From: Negadavirga shengliensis
Lineage (GTDB): Bacteria > Bacteroidota > Bacteroidia > Cytophagales > Cyclobacteriaceae
Assembly: GCF_042652345.1 (NCBI RefSeq)
Contig: NZ_JBHSJJ010000006.1
Span: 186,001-250,000 of the forward strand
DNA length: 64,000 nt
Direction: 5' to 3'
This document shows, one piece after another, positions 18,228-28,300 of this stretch (the stretch's first letter is position 1; each line of letters begins with the position of its first letter). The notes under the pieces are model-generated. The model ran no database searches. It was not told the DNA's origin and worked only from the letters and a program-made list of their open reading frames with translations. Made by a program: the position numbers and the translations under genes.

Positions 18228-18430
18228 ATCAACCGGGCAAGGTTACACTTAGCGGTGTATTAAAAGGGAATCGTGTGCAAATCACGAACTGTCGCGCAAC
18301 TGTAAGTAACATTCCAAAGGTTTTCATCCATGCATGTCCACTGTTCCTACTGTGAGGGGAATGGGAAGGACGGTGAAAACTGTTACAAGTCAGGAGACCT
18401 GCCTGTTCCGAATTGACAATGCTTTCGCGG
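18228..18430 (+). promoter_or_regulatory. cobalamin riboswitch upstream of metE
   Basis: The stretch carries the conserved cobalamin-aptamer landmarks in order: TTAAAAGGGAA near 18260-18270, then TGCAAATCACGAACTGTCGC, GCGCAACTGTAAG (18294-18306), and the B12 box AGTCAGGAGACCTGCC (about 18389-18404). It sits about 170 bases before metE, the cobalamin-independent methionine synthase, a classic target: when cobalamin is available the RNA is expected to switch metE off. The expression platform lies between the B12 box and the metE ATG; I did not identify its terminator or sequestering helix. Confidence 0.93.
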
Positions 18431-18598
18431 TCTGAAGCTTAGGTCAGGTATGGTGTATTTACGTATTCCCGGGGATTCCTCAGGATGCAGTATGTCTTTT
18501 CCATACATTTCTTTCTTATGTTTCGGTCCAAAAAGCATTGAGAAGTTTGGCAAAAAGGACTTTTAAATATTATTCAATCATTTAAAAGTTAAAAGAAA

Positions 18599-20902
18599 AT
18601 GCTGACGCACAATCTCGGCTACCCGCGCATTGGTAGCAACAGAGAACTCAAAAAAGCCTGTGAGTCCTACTGGGCAGGCAGTTTGACAGCCAAAGCGCTG
18701 CTCAATTCGGGGGAAAACATTCGCCAACAAAATTGGCTGATCCAAAAAAATGCCGGAATCGATCTGATTCCGGTAAATGATTTTTCCTTTTATGATCAGG
18801 TGCTGGACATGTCCCTCACCGTGGGGGCTATTCCGGACCGATATCACGACATCATTCTAAACAAACCCCATTCGGAGCTGGACCTGTATTTTGCCATGGC
18901 GAGAGGCCATCAGAAAAACGGGCTGGATGTCACCGCAATGGAAATGACCAAGTGGTTTGATACCAACTACCATTATATCGTTCCCGAATTCCGAAAGGAC
19001 CAGGCTTTCAAGCTTTTTTCGTCAAAGGTCATTGCTGAAGTAAAAGAAGCGAGACAATTAGGTATAAAAACAAAGCCTGTGCTAATAGGGCCGGTTTCTT
19101 ATTTGCTTTTAGGAAAAGAGAAGGAACCGGGTTTTAACCGCATAGATTTGATCGAGAACCTGTTGCCGGTATATCTGGATATTCTCGGACAATTGGAAGA
19201 AAACGGCGTCGAATGGGTGCAGCTGGATGAGCCTTATTTGGTACTGGATCTCAATGAAAGGGAAAAAGCCGCTTTTCAATATGTGTACAACACCATAAAG
19301 AAATCCTTTCCATCTCTGAAGACCATGTTGGCCACCTATTTTGAGGGGATGGGGGATAACCTTCCATTGGTAACTTCATTGCCGATATGCGCTTTGCACA
19401 TTGATCTGGTACGATGCCCTGATCAGTTGGAGAGTGTACTTCAGAGCTTGCCGGAAAAGACCAGCATTTCTTTAGGTCTGGTGGATGGCAGGAATGTATG
19501 GAAAAATGATTTCCAACGATCGATGGAGGTGATCCGGAAGGCCGTGAATAAGCTGGGTGAGGGAAGGGTAATGATCGCCCCTTCCTGCTCATTACTTCAC
19601 TCACCCTGTGACCTGGATTTGGAGACTGATGAAAAAATATTGGCACCCGAAATAAAAAGCTGGCTGGCATTCGCCAAGCAGAAACTGGATGAAGTGGTCA
19701 CACTCAAACAACTGATCTGTTCCGGAACAGATGCAGCTGCTCTGAAAAAGCTGGCTCTTAACCAATCCGCTGTCGAAAGCAGGAAGGTGTCTCCCCTGAT
19801 TCACAGTGATCAGGTAAAACAGCGGGCAGCCAGCCTTGCTGCGAAAGATGCCCACCGCATGAGTTCCTTTGCTGTCCGGAAAGAAAAGCAGCATCGGTTT
19901 CTGGAATTGCCTTCGTTCCCGACCACCACGATAGGTTCATTTCCGCAAACAAAAGAGGTCCGTTCCTGGCGGGCTCAATTTAAAAAGGGACAGCTTACTG
20001 AGGCGGAATATACCTCGTTGTTGAAACAGGAAACTGAAAGGGTAATCCGCTGGCAGGAACAGGTTGGTCTGGATGTATTGGTACACGGAGAGTTTGAGCG
20101 GAATGACATGGTGGAGTATTTTGGAGAACAGCTTGAGGGTTTTGCTTTTTCCAGTAACGGATGGGTGCAGAGCTATGGAAGCCGCTGTGTAAAGCCTCCC
20201 ATCATATATGGCGATGTCAGCAGACCGAAACCCATGACGGTGGTCTGGTCTCAATATGCACAGTCTCTTACTGCCAAAATTGTAAAGGGAATGCTGACAG
20301 GGCCGGTGACGCTTTTGCAGTGGAGTTTTGTACGGAATGACCAACCCCGTTCGAAGACCTGTATGCAGATTGCTTTAGCCATCAGAGATGAGGTGATGGA
20401 CCTGGAAAAAGCCGGGATAAAGATCATTCAAATTGATGAGCCAGCGATCAGGGAAGGCTTGCCTTTGCGGAAGGCTGATTGGAAAGCATATTTGGATTGG
20501 GCGGTAAAGGCATTCCGGATTGCGGCCGGTGGTGTTAGGGACGAAACCCAGATCCATACCCATATGTGTTATTCCGAATTCAACGATATTATAGAAGAAA
20601 TTGCGGCAATGGATGCCGATGTGATCACCATCGAATGCTCAAGATCCCAGATGGAACTGCTGGATGCATTTGCCGCATTCCAATACCCCAATGAAATCGG
20701 GCCGGGGGTGTATGATATCCATTCACCGAGAGTGCCCACACAAGCGGAGATGGTGGGTCTTTTGAATAAGGCTAAAGAAGTGATCCCGGAAAAGCAGCTG
20801 TGGGTTAACCCGGACTGCGGTCTAAAAACCAGGGGTTGGGAAGAGACCCGGAAAGCTTTGGCAGAAATGGTGGAGGCTGCCAAAACACTACGGGAAAAAT
20901 AA
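18599..20902 (+). CDS. metE: cobalamin-independent methionine synthase MetE
   Basis: This 767-residue protein has the two-barrel MetE architecture. The N-terminal half starts LTHNLGYPRIGSNRELKKA and contains WVQLDEPYLVLDL near residue 205. The C-terminal catalytic half starts near residue 440 (FPTTTIGSFPQTKEVR). The zinc ligands are visible: His and Cys in THMCYSEF, Glu in the ITIECSRS segment, and Cys740 in NPDCGLKTR. It transfers the methyl group of 5-methyltetrahydropteroyltri-L-glutamate to homocysteine to make methionine. The length matches the family. The upstream cobalamin riboswitch implies that a B12-dependent MetH exists elsewhere and that metE serves when B12 is scarce. Confidence 0.98.
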   Translation: MLTHNLGYPRIGSNRELKKACESYWAGSLTAKALLNSGENIRQQNWLIQKNAGIDLIPVNDFSFYDQVLDMSLTVGAIPDRYHDIILNKPHSELDLYFAMARGHQKNGLDVTAMEMTKWFDTNYHYIVPEFRKDQAFKLFSSKVIAEVKEARQLGIKTKPVLIGPVSYLLLGKEKEPGFNRIDLIENLLPVYLDILGQLEENGVEWVQLDEPYLVLDLNEREKAAFQYVYNTIKKSFPSLKTMLATYFEGMGDNLPLVTSLPICALHIDLVRCPDQLESVLQSLPEKTSISLGLVDGRNVWKNDFQRSMEVIRKAVNKLGEGRVMIAPSCSLLHSPCDLDLETDEKILAPEIKSWLAFAKQKLDEVVTLKQLICSGTDAAALKKLALNQSAVESRKVSPLIHSDQVKQRAASLAAKDAHRMSSFAVRKEKQHRFLELPSFPTTTIGSFPQTKEVRSWRAQFKKGQLTEAEYTSLLKQETERVIRWQEQVGLDVLVHGEFERNDMVEYFGEQLEGFAFSSNGWVQSYGSRCVKPPIIYGDVSRPKPMTVVWSQYAQSLTAKIVKGMLTGPVTLLQWSFVRNDQPRSKTCMQIALAIRDEVMDLEKAGIKIIQIDEPAIREGLPLRKADWKAYLDWAVKAFRIAAGGVRDETQIHTHMCYSEFNDIIEEIAAMDADVITIECSRSQMELLDAFAAFQYPNEIGPGVYDIHSPRVPTQAEMVGLLNKAKEVIPEKQLWVNPDCGLKTRGWEETRKALAEMVEAAKTLREK

Positions 20903-20928
20903 GAAGTAAATCCTTCATCCAACCAAAT

Positions 20929-20960
20929 CCTCCAGGTCATTGAGACCTGGAGGTCAATCT
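20929..20960 (+). terminator. hairpin after metE, probable terminator
   Basis: CCTCCAGGTC (20929-20938) pairs perfectly with GACCTGGAGG (20944-20953) around a five-base loop, 27 bases after the metE stop. The following T content is moderate (TCAATCTTCTT), so termination strength is uncertain. Confidence 0.6.
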
Positions 20961-21098
20961 TCTTAACGTTTGGTCACATTGAGGCGCGGAGATGATCATC
21001 CATTTTTTTTCTGCCCGTCCAGATCCATTGTGCGCGTGATTTTGCTCCGTCATCATCGTTATGTGACAAAAGTCCTTTAGGTAGTTGTTGTTCCGCTT

Positions 21099-21106
21099 TA
21101 CTTTTG
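21099..21106 (+). promoter_or_regulatory. -7 box (TACTTTTG) for the sulfur operon
   Basis: TACTTTTG fits the Bacteroidota TAnnTTTG consensus 60 bases before the persulfide-dioxygenase-like gene. The -33 element is weak, with only a TTTAG at about the right distance. Confidence 0.45.
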
Positions 21107-21165
21107 TGTTGAATTCAGATTGACCATAAGCCCTGAAAAAGTCAGGCGCAAAAGTAAATATAAAG

Positions 21166-22587
21166 ATGAAAATAGAACAAATATATACCGGATGTCTGGC
21201 ACAAGGTGCTTACTACATCGAATCTGCGGGAGAAGCTGCTATCATTGATCCTTTGAGAGAAGTGCAGCCTTATATAGAGAAAGCAGCAAGAAATGGAGCA
21301 GTCATCAAATACATTTTTGAGACCCATTTCCATGCGGATTTTGTCTCCGGACATAAAGATCTGGCCGCTAAAACAGGTGCTACCATTGTATACGGACCAA
21401 CGACCATGAAACTGGGTTTCGATGCGGTCATAGCCGAAGATGGACAGGAGTTTAGGGTAGGACAGGTGAAAATAAAAGTGATCCATACTCCTGGACATAC
21501 TATGGAAAGTTCAGTCTTTTTGCTGACCAATGAAGAAGGTAAGGAGGAGGCGTTATTTACAGGAGATACCTTGTTTATTGGAGATGTGGGAAGACCCGAT
21601 CTGGCGCAAAAGGTAATAGAAGGCCTGACACAGGAGAAACTGGCAAGCCACTTATACGATTCCTTGAGAAATAAAATCATGCCATTGTCAGATGATCTGA
21701 TCGTATATCCCGCGCACGGGGCAGGAAGTGCCTGTGGAAAAAACATGAGCAAGGAGACCTCAGATACGCTGGGAAATCAGAAAAAAACCAATTACGCTTT
21801 GCAGGATATGAGCAGAGAGGCGTTTATCAAAGAGGTAATCACCGGATTAACGCCCCCGCCCGCTTATTTCCCTCAAAATGTAATGATGAACATACAAGGG
21901 TATGATAGCATCGACGCGGTGTTGGACAGAGGGTGCCGGGCACTTAGCCCTGCGGCGTTTGAGTCTGTGGCCAATGAAACCGGAGCCGTGATTTTGGACA
22001 CCAGGGCCCCCGAGATTTTTGCCAAAGGGTTTATTCCCAACTCCATCAATATCGGAATTGACGGAAGCTTCGCAGTATGGGTAGGGACGCTCTTGCCCGA
22101 TGTGAAGCAGGAAATCCTTGTGGTAGCGGATAAAGGCAGGGAAGAAGAGGTAGTGACCAGATTGGCCAGGGTAGGTTATGACCACGCCTTGGGTTATCTG
22201 GAAGGCGGCTTGGATTCATGGAGATCAGAGGGTAAAGAAGTGGACGAAATCAAAACAGTGACCGCTGAAGAGCTGGATGCCATTAAAGCCAAACAAGGTG
22301 ATGTCAGTCTGTTGGATATAAGAAAGTTAAGTGAATACAAGAACGAACACGTGGTGGGAGCCGAGAACATTCCATTGGATTATATCAATGAAAACATGGC
22401 TCAAATTGATAAAAACAAAACCTATTACGTGCATTGTGCAGGAGGATACAGGTCGATGATCTTTAACTCCATCATGAAAGCAAGGGGATATAATAATCTG
22501 ATTGATGTAAAAGGTGGATTGAGCGCGATCAAAGCATCTGCTAAATTTGATTTGTCGGATTATGTCTGCCCGACCACTTTGCTTTAA
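21166..22587 (+). CDS. MBL-fold persulfide dioxygenase-like protein with two rhodanese domains
   Basis: This 473-residue protein has a metallo-beta-lactamase domain (about 1-245) with THFHADFVSGH at residues 53-63 (metal ligands His54, His56, Asp58), HTPGHTMES near 110 and FTGDTLFIGDVGRPD near 140, as in ETHE1/CstB-type persulfide dioxygenases. Two rhodanese domains follow. The first (about 260-360, ILDTRAPEIFAKG) has no cysteine at the active loop position. The second (about 370-470) has the catalytic loop CAGGYRS. It probably oxidises persulfides to sulfite and transfers sulfane sulfur in the cytoplasm. It heads an operon with a porin and two YeeE/YedE transporters, matching a sulfur-uptake role. 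Confidence 0.9.
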   Translation: MKIEQIYTGCLAQGAYYIESAGEAAIIDPLREVQPYIEKAARNGAVIKYIFETHFHADFVSGHKDLAAKTGATIVYGPTTMKLGFDAVIAEDGQEFRVGQVKIKVIHTPGHTMESSVFLLTNEEGKEEALFTGDTLFIGDVGRPDLAQKVIEGLTQEKLASHLYDSLRNKIMPLSDDLIVYPAHGAGSACGKNMSKETSDTLGNQKKTNYALQDMSREAFIKEVITGLTPPPAYFPQNVMMNIQGYDSIDAVLDRGCRALSPAAFESVANETGAVILDTRAPEIFAKGFIPNSINIGIDGSFAVWVGTLLPDVKQEILVVADKGREEEVVTRLARVGYDHALGYLEGGLDSWRSEGKEVDEIKTVTAEELDAIKAKQGDVSLLDIRKLSEYKNEHVVGAENIPLDYINENMAQIDKNKTYYVHCAGGYRSMIFNSIMKARGYNNLIDVKGGLSAIKASAKFDLSDYVCPTTLL

Positions 22588-22615
22588 CAATTGGTTTTAA
22601 CCATCTGAATTATAT

Positions 22616-22646
22616 AAACGGCAAGGAGATTTCCTTGCCGTTTATG
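22616..22646 (+). terminator. perfect hairpin between MBL-rhodanese gene and porin
   Basis: AAACGGCAAGGA (22616-22627) and TCCTTGCCGTTT (22632-22643) form a 12-bp perfect stem with a GATT loop. The T run is short, so it may attenuate rather than fully stop transcription into the porin and transporter genes. Confidence 0.6.
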
Positions 22647-22682
22647 TTGAATGGAATGGCTAAGTGATAGAAGTCACTGAAG

Positions 22683-24101
22683 ATGAAAAAGGAAAGATGT
22701 TGTTTGCGGATTGCCAGGGAAACAGGTTTACTGTGGTTGGTGTTATTTTTTCCTGTCATGCTTCAGGCACAGGAAAAACATTATACCGCCGACAGCGTGA
22801 CGGGACATGGAAAATTGGCTTCATTAATCAAATCAGGGGAATTTGAATTTCATATGCGGAGCTTTTACATGCAGACCATCAACAAAGGGGATCTGATGGA
22901 TTATGCTTCATGGGCGCAAGGAGCGGGTTTGGGCTATTACAGCCCGTCTTTTAAAGGTTTCCATGTTGGCTTCAGCGGTTTCTTTGTATTCCAAGTGTTT
23001 GAAAACAACCTGAGGGTTACTGACCCAAGGACCGGCAGTATCAACCGGTACGAAATATTGCTGTATGATATGAATGACTATAAAAACCGTAAGAGTTTAG
23101 ACCGGCTGGAACATTTGTACCTGTCTTATCTTCGAAAAAATTTCCATGCGGTTTTCGGAAGGCAAAAAGTGAATACGCCGTTACTGAATGAGCAGGATAA
23201 TAGGATGAGGCCCAATGTCTTTAGCGGCTTGACACTCCATTTTCACCCGGGAAAATGGTCATATACCACTGCATGGTACAGTCACCTGACCATGAGAGGA
23301 ACGGTGGATTGGTACACCATCGGCAATTCATTTGGAGTTTATCCTTTTGGAAGGAACACTTTCGGAACAACATCAGATTACAAAGGAAATATAAAAAGTA
23401 AAGGGATAGGTGTGCTGGGAATTTCCTGGGTCGGGGACCGGTCTGAAAAGGCCCAAGTTTGGAACTATACCGCTGAAAATGTATTCAACCTGTCTTTTGG
23501 CCAGTTGGAAAAAAAAATGGATTTTGGTAAGACAGGTCTGGAATTGGGAGCGCAGGGGTTTTATCAAATGGCGTTAAATGAGGGAGGAAACCCGGATTCC
23601 GGTAAGACTTACATCATGCCAGGGGAAAAAAGCCATGGTTATGGGTTTAAAGTAGGTTTTAGCAATAAAAGCCATGGGTTTTCACTCAATATGCTCCGGA
23701 TAGGAAGTAACGGCAGGTTTCTGTTTCCCAGAGAATGGGGCAGGGAAAATTTCTTTGCGAGCCTACCCAGAGAAAGGTTTGAAGGAAACGGCGACGTCTC
23801 GGCATGGACCATCAAATACAGTTGGAGCTCCGCCATGGATAGGTTAAAGGGTAATGTAGGAATGAGCTCGGTCAGAGGCCCTGATTTGAATAGTTTTTAT
23901 CTTAACAAATACGGTATCCCTTCTTACTACCATTTTTCGGGCTCGCTGGATTATGCCTTCAGTGGATACCTCGAAGGAATGGATTTAAAATTGCTGGTGG
24001 TCAATAAAACCGCGCGGCATCCTGGAGAGGTTCCGGACCGGTTTAGGATAAACCGGGTTGATCTTTGGAATTTGAACTTAATTATGGATTTTAGATTTTA
24101 A
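22683..24101 (+). CDS. outer membrane beta-barrel porin (OprD-like)
   Basis: This 472-residue protein starts with a signal peptide (LLWLVLFFPVMLQAQ). The mature part is rich in alternating aromatic and hydrophobic strands, ends in a terminal Phe (IMDFRF), and contains segments such as GEFEFHMRSFYMQT, SFKGFHVGFSGFFVFQVFEN, AVFGRQKVNTPLLNEQDNRM and FSGLTLHFHPGKW. These fit the OprD-type porin superfamily seen in Bacteroidota. It lies between the persulfide-dioxygenase-like gene and two sulfur-transporter genes, so it may let thiosulfate or another small sulfur anion cross the outer membrane; this is an inference from position. The first of two close in-frame starts is not resolved further. Confidence 0.75.
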   Translation: MKKERCCLRIARETGLLWLVLFFPVMLQAQEKHYTADSVTGHGKLASLIKSGEFEFHMRSFYMQTINKGDLMDYASWAQGAGLGYYSPSFKGFHVGFSGFFVFQVFENNLRVTDPRTGSINRYEILLYDMNDYKNRKSLDRLEHLYLSYLRKNFHAVFGRQKVNTPLLNEQDNRMRPNVFSGLTLHFHPGKWSYTTAWYSHLTMRGTVDWYTIGNSFGVYPFGRNTFGTTSDYKGNIKSKGIGVLGISWVGDRSEKAQVWNYTAENVFNLSFGQLEKKMDFGKTGLELGAQGFYQMALNEGGNPDSGKTYIMPGEKSHGYGFKVGFSNKSHGFSLNMLRIGSNGRFLFPREWGRENFFASLPRERFEGNGDVSAWTIKYSWSSAMDRLKGNVGMSSVRGPDLNSFYLNKYGIPSYYHFSGSLDYAFSGYLEGMDLKLLVVNKTARHPGEVPDRFRINRVDLWNLNLIMDFRF

Positions 24102-24136
24102 TATATTAGAAACAAATTAAATAATGCGGAAATAAA

Positions 24137-24715
24137 ATGGAACAATTAATTGAATGGATCAGACAACCGTGGGCATGGTATGTAGCAGGACCTTTGGCTG
24201 GTCTTACGGTGCCGGCACTCTTGCTGCTGGGCAACAAATCGTTTGGAATATCATCTTCCTTTCGTCACCTGTGTGCGGCATGCTTTCCCAAAAACATTCC
24301 GTTTTTTCAATATGACTGGAAAAAGGAAATTTGGAATTTGCTGTTTGTGCTGGGAATCCTCATAGGCGGTGTGATTGCATCGGTGTTTCTTTCAAACCCT
24401 GATACCATCGTCATCGCGGAAAGCACCCAGGAAGACCTGGCTAAACTGGGTATCCACGATTTTGGGAGCCTGCTTCCTGCCGATATCTTTACCTGGGATA
24501 ATCTTTTCACATTGAAAGGCCTGGTTTTCTTTGTGATCGGCGGTTTTATGATAGGTTTTGGTACCAGGTATGCCGGAGGATGTACTTCCGGTCATGCGAT
24601 CATGGGCATCAGCAACCTTCAATGGCCCTCTTTGGTAGCGACCCTATTCTTTATGCTGGGTGGTTTCGTCATGACCCACTTGTTGCTGCCGTTTATCATG
24701 GCATGGGTGGGATAG
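24137..24715 (+). CDS. YeeE/YedE-family sulfur transporter, first subunit
   Basis: This 192-residue membrane protein has about four to five hydrophobic segments, including residues near 15-35, 70-90 and 125-145. It carries the family's cysteine motif in FGTRYAGGCTSGHAIMGI (Cys near 149). Proteins of this family, including the thiosulfate transporter TsuA, move thiosulfate-like sulfur compounds through the inner membrane using conserved cysteines. The gene is followed 20 bases later by a second YeeE/YedE-like gene; the two short proteins probably act together. Confidence 0.88.
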   Translation: MEQLIEWIRQPWAWYVAGPLAGLTVPALLLLGNKSFGISSSFRHLCAACFPKNIPFFQYDWKKEIWNLLFVLGILIGGVIASVFLSNPDTIVIAESTQEDLAKLGIHDFGSLLPADIFTWDNLFTLKGLVFFVIGGFMIGFGTRYAGGCTSGHAIMGISNLQWPSLVATLFFMLGGFVMTHLLLPFIMAWVG

Positions 24716-24735
24716 GCAACGTGAATGTAAAAAGG

Positions 24736-25257
24736 ATGAATAAAATTGAACAAGTTGAGAAAATGGAAGTAAGGGAAAAAATAGAGACACAAGAAAGTTC
24801 CACAGCCTGTGACGCCCCCAATATGGGAAAAATCGATGAAAAGGGGGGACGGCTCTTAAAATATCTGGTTCTGGGCATCCTATTTGGGATCGTGTTTGTA
24901 AAAGCGGAGATCATATCCTGGTTCAGGATACAGGAAATGTTCCGTTTGCAATCGTTTTTTATGTATGGAGTGATAGGTTCGGCAATATTGGTGGGTGCCG
25001 TGTCCATCCAGTTGATCAAAAGGTTTAAAATCAAAACCTTAGATGGTGAATCGGTAAAAATCGCAGATAAGAAATTTAAGAAGGGGCAGATTATAGGAGG
25101 TTTTATCTTTGGTCTGGGTTGGGCGCTAACAGGTGCTTGTCCTGGTCCTCTCTTTGCTCAAGTAGGATCCGGCTTCACCGTGGTGGCGGTGACACTCCTC
25201 AGTGCTGTTGCTGGAACATGGGTATATGGCAGGTTTGCCGATAGACTCCCCGATTAA
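24736..25257 (+). CDS. YeeE/YedE-like (DUF6691-type) sulfur transporter, second subunit
   Basis: The ATG at 24736 gives 173 residues; an in-frame GTG at 24721 is a possible alternative. A charged N-terminal tail (NKIEQVEKMEVREKI) is followed by about four membrane helices beginning LLKYLVLGILFGIVF. The second half carries GFIFGLGWALTGACPGPLFAQVGSG, the cysteine-containing signature of the family. It is the partner of the preceding gene, as in many MBL-rhodanese/YeeE/YeeE clusters, and ends the operon at a bidirectional hairpin. Confidence 0.85.
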   Translation: MNKIEQVEKMEVREKIETQESSTACDAPNMGKIDEKGGRLLKYLVLGILFGIVFVKAEIISWFRIQEMFRLQSFFMYGVIGSAILVGAVSIQLIKRFKIKTLDGESVKIADKKFKKGQIIGGFIFGLGWALTGACPGPLFAQVGSGFTVVAVTLLSAVAGTWVYGRFADRLPD

Positions 25258-25287
25258 GTAGCCTGGCTTTGACAGCATAACAACAAG

Positions 25288-25323
25288 CGGAAATGCCGGT
25301 GATCAATCGCCGGCATTTCCGTT
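25288..25323. terminator. bidirectional terminator between sulfur operon and smc
   Basis: CGGAAATGCCGG (25288-25299) and CCGGCATTTCCG (25310-25321) form a perfect 12-bp stem lying between the two convergent stop codons. Its 3' end touches the smc stop. The flanking T runs are short on both sides. Confidence 0.7.
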
Positions 25324-28300
25324 TAAGTTTGCTCAGAATCTTCTACAAGTTCCCTTAAATCCACAGGAACCACTCTGGAAACACCCGCTTCTATCATGGT
25401 AATGCCGTAGATGATATCAGTACTGACCATGGTCCTTTTATTGTGGGTAACAATGATAAATTGGGACTCATTGGAGAATGTTTGGATGATTTGATTGAAC
25501 TTATCGATATTGGCGTCATCCAGAGGCGCGTCCACTTCATCAAAAATACAAAAAGGGGCGGGTTTCAACAGGTAAATGGAGAACAGGAGAGAGGTGGCGG
25601 TAAGGGTTTTTTCCCCGCCGGAAAGCTGATTGATGGATAAAGGACGCTTTCCTTTTGGCTTTGCGATGATTTCTATGCTGCTTTCCAAGGGATTGTCAGG
25701 TTCTGTCAGTTTAAGGTCACAATCATCCTCGGCGGTAAACAAAGACCTGAATACCTTTACAAAGTTGGTTTTGATTTTTTCAAAGGCATCCAGGAAAGTA
25801 TCTTTGGCCACCTGGTCTATTTCCTTGATGGTCTCGATGAGGGAGTCTTTTGCTTTGATCAGGTCATCCTTTTGTTCGGTAATGAAACTGTGCCTTTCTT
25901 TGATTTCGTCATAGGCCTCCATAGCCATGGGATTGATCGGTCCTATTTTTTCCAACCTGTCTTTGGCTTTTTGCACCTCTTCCCTGATGGTAGCCTCATC
26001 CTTTTGCTCATATTCAGGACCTGTCTCGCGAGATTCCTCCATGATTTTATCGAGATCCAATTCAAACTCCACACTGATTCTTTCTTTAATGCCGCTCAGT
26101 TTAAGGTTGATTTCATTCCCGGATTGGCGGAGTTCCATGATGAGGGTATCTATGTTCTCCTTTGATTTTTGGGTTTCCCTGATTTCTTTTTCCAGCTCAT
26201 CTATTTTTCCCCTGGAGCCATAATATTCTTTTTCGGCTTCAGCTACAGCTTTTTCTATACCTTCTTTTTCGGTATATAATTCTATCAGCTCGTCGTCTTT
26301 TATTTCATTGTTGTCAATAAGGGTCTTGATTTCCTGATCTATGAGGCCAAGCTCATGCTGTCCTTTTTCAATCCTCGTCTTGCTGTTCTCAAAAGTACTT
26401 TGCTTGAAACCTATCTCCTGATCGATATTGTTCAACTTGTTCAGTTGTTGATGGTACAGGATGTTCTCCTGATTGTACTGGTTGGAGCGGACAGACAGTT
26501 CTTCAGAGGACTGTTCAAGATGATCGTTTATTTCCTCAAGTGCCTCCTCTATTTCAGCAAAAGCCGTTTTTTCGAGATCAAGTTGGGGCGTGTTTTCTTC
26601 GAGTTCTTCGGATATCCGGTTGATTTTATCCAGAATATCCTCCTTTTTATCGGCATTGGAAGAAAGAAGCTCTGACAGCTGTTCTTTTTTTGTCTTTATG
26701 GAGACATATTCCTGGTTGATGGTGATGATTTCCTGCTGGAGTTCATCTATTGCCTGTTTGTAATTTACGGCTTTCAGCTTCATCAGTTCGCCTGTTTTTT
26801 TGTCCAGATTATTTCTGACGAGGCTGATTTTTTTGTTCAATTCCTTGATTTCTTTTTCAAGCTTTTCCAGGTTTTTGGCCCTGCCTATCCGTTTGCCTTC
26901 AAAAAGACCTACAGATCCTCCTGAGATACTGAATTTTCTGTCGATGAACTTGCCGTTTTCAGTAATGAAAATGGCTTCCTGTACCGTTGGAATTTCTTTT
27001 ATGTCGCCGTTGAAGATATAAACATCGTCAAGCATATAGGCGATCAAACGGGCATATTTGGAATCGTATTCAATGATTTCCGTGGCGGCGACGGCGTTGG
27101 CATAAATTTTATTTTGTGAAGGTTGGAATTTTTCGAACCGGTTAAGTACAAAAAAATGTGCTTTGCCTTTGCCTGCGTCACTTAACAGATTAACAGCTTT
27201 GATGGCTTCTTCCTCCGTATCCACCACATAATAATTCATGAAGTTTTCCAGGTAGTTTTCAATGGTCACCCGGTATTTTTCTTCCGTGGTGAGGATATCC
27301 GAAAGCAACGGAATGTCCTTGCCCCATTTGTTTTTCTTCAAAAACTTTATGGCTTCAGGGAACCCTTCCAGGTTTTCCACCAGGGATTTGGTGAGCTGGA
27401 ATTCATTGTTTTTCGCATCGAGTTTTCTACTGACCTGGGTCATCTCCTCCCGAATGAGCTCCAGGGTTCGGCTGGCGTCATCTATTTTTGCGTTGTGAAG
27501 GTTTTCTTCGGATTTTATTCTGTTTAAAGCATCGTTTTTTTCATCCAGTTCGTTTTTGATCACCAGTATTTTATCCTCAAAGGCAGCAAGGTTCTCAACT
27601 TGGCTGCTGTCGTCAGTGGCTGTTTTTTCCAACTCCTGTTTGAGGGCATTCAGTTGAATCTGCTGGATTTCTATGGATTTGGATAGCTGGTACAGCCGGT
27701 CTTTTTTTTGGGAATAATTGCTTTGAAGAACCCGGTGTTGTTCTTGGGAAACGGTGTAGGCGGATTTTTTTTCTTCATAGATTTCCTTTAGGTTTTGCAC
27801 CATTTGTTCACTTTCGAGAAGAAGTTTTTCAGCCGCCGCCTTCTCCTGCTCCAAGGATCGGACGCTGAATCCGGCTCTTTCATGGCTTTTTTTATCCTGG
27901 TCAATCTGAGCCCGGAGGTCCTGGGCACGCCCTTCCAAAAAGCGAAGCCTTTCGTTTTTTATTTTTTTGTCACTTTCAAATTGCCTGATCTTATGCACAT
28001 GGTCATTGAGTGCTTTTTGTCTGGAAGCAAGGAGTTTTTCTCTTTGGACCAAATTGGATTTCAGATGCTCCAGTTGTGCTTCCAGGGAGGCGATATCGGC
28101 GTTCAGTTTAAGCTTTTTGTCGTTTTCCTCTTCCAGCCTGCGATTGAGCTGTATCAGGGAGTCTCGGTAATGCCCGGTACTTGTTTTGGCCAAGGCAATA
28201 CTGGCATTCTTATATTCCTTTTTTATCTCAAAATACCTTGCGGTCTGTCTGGCTTGTTTTTCGAGTGACTTCAGGTTTTTTTCTATTTCATACAGCAGGT

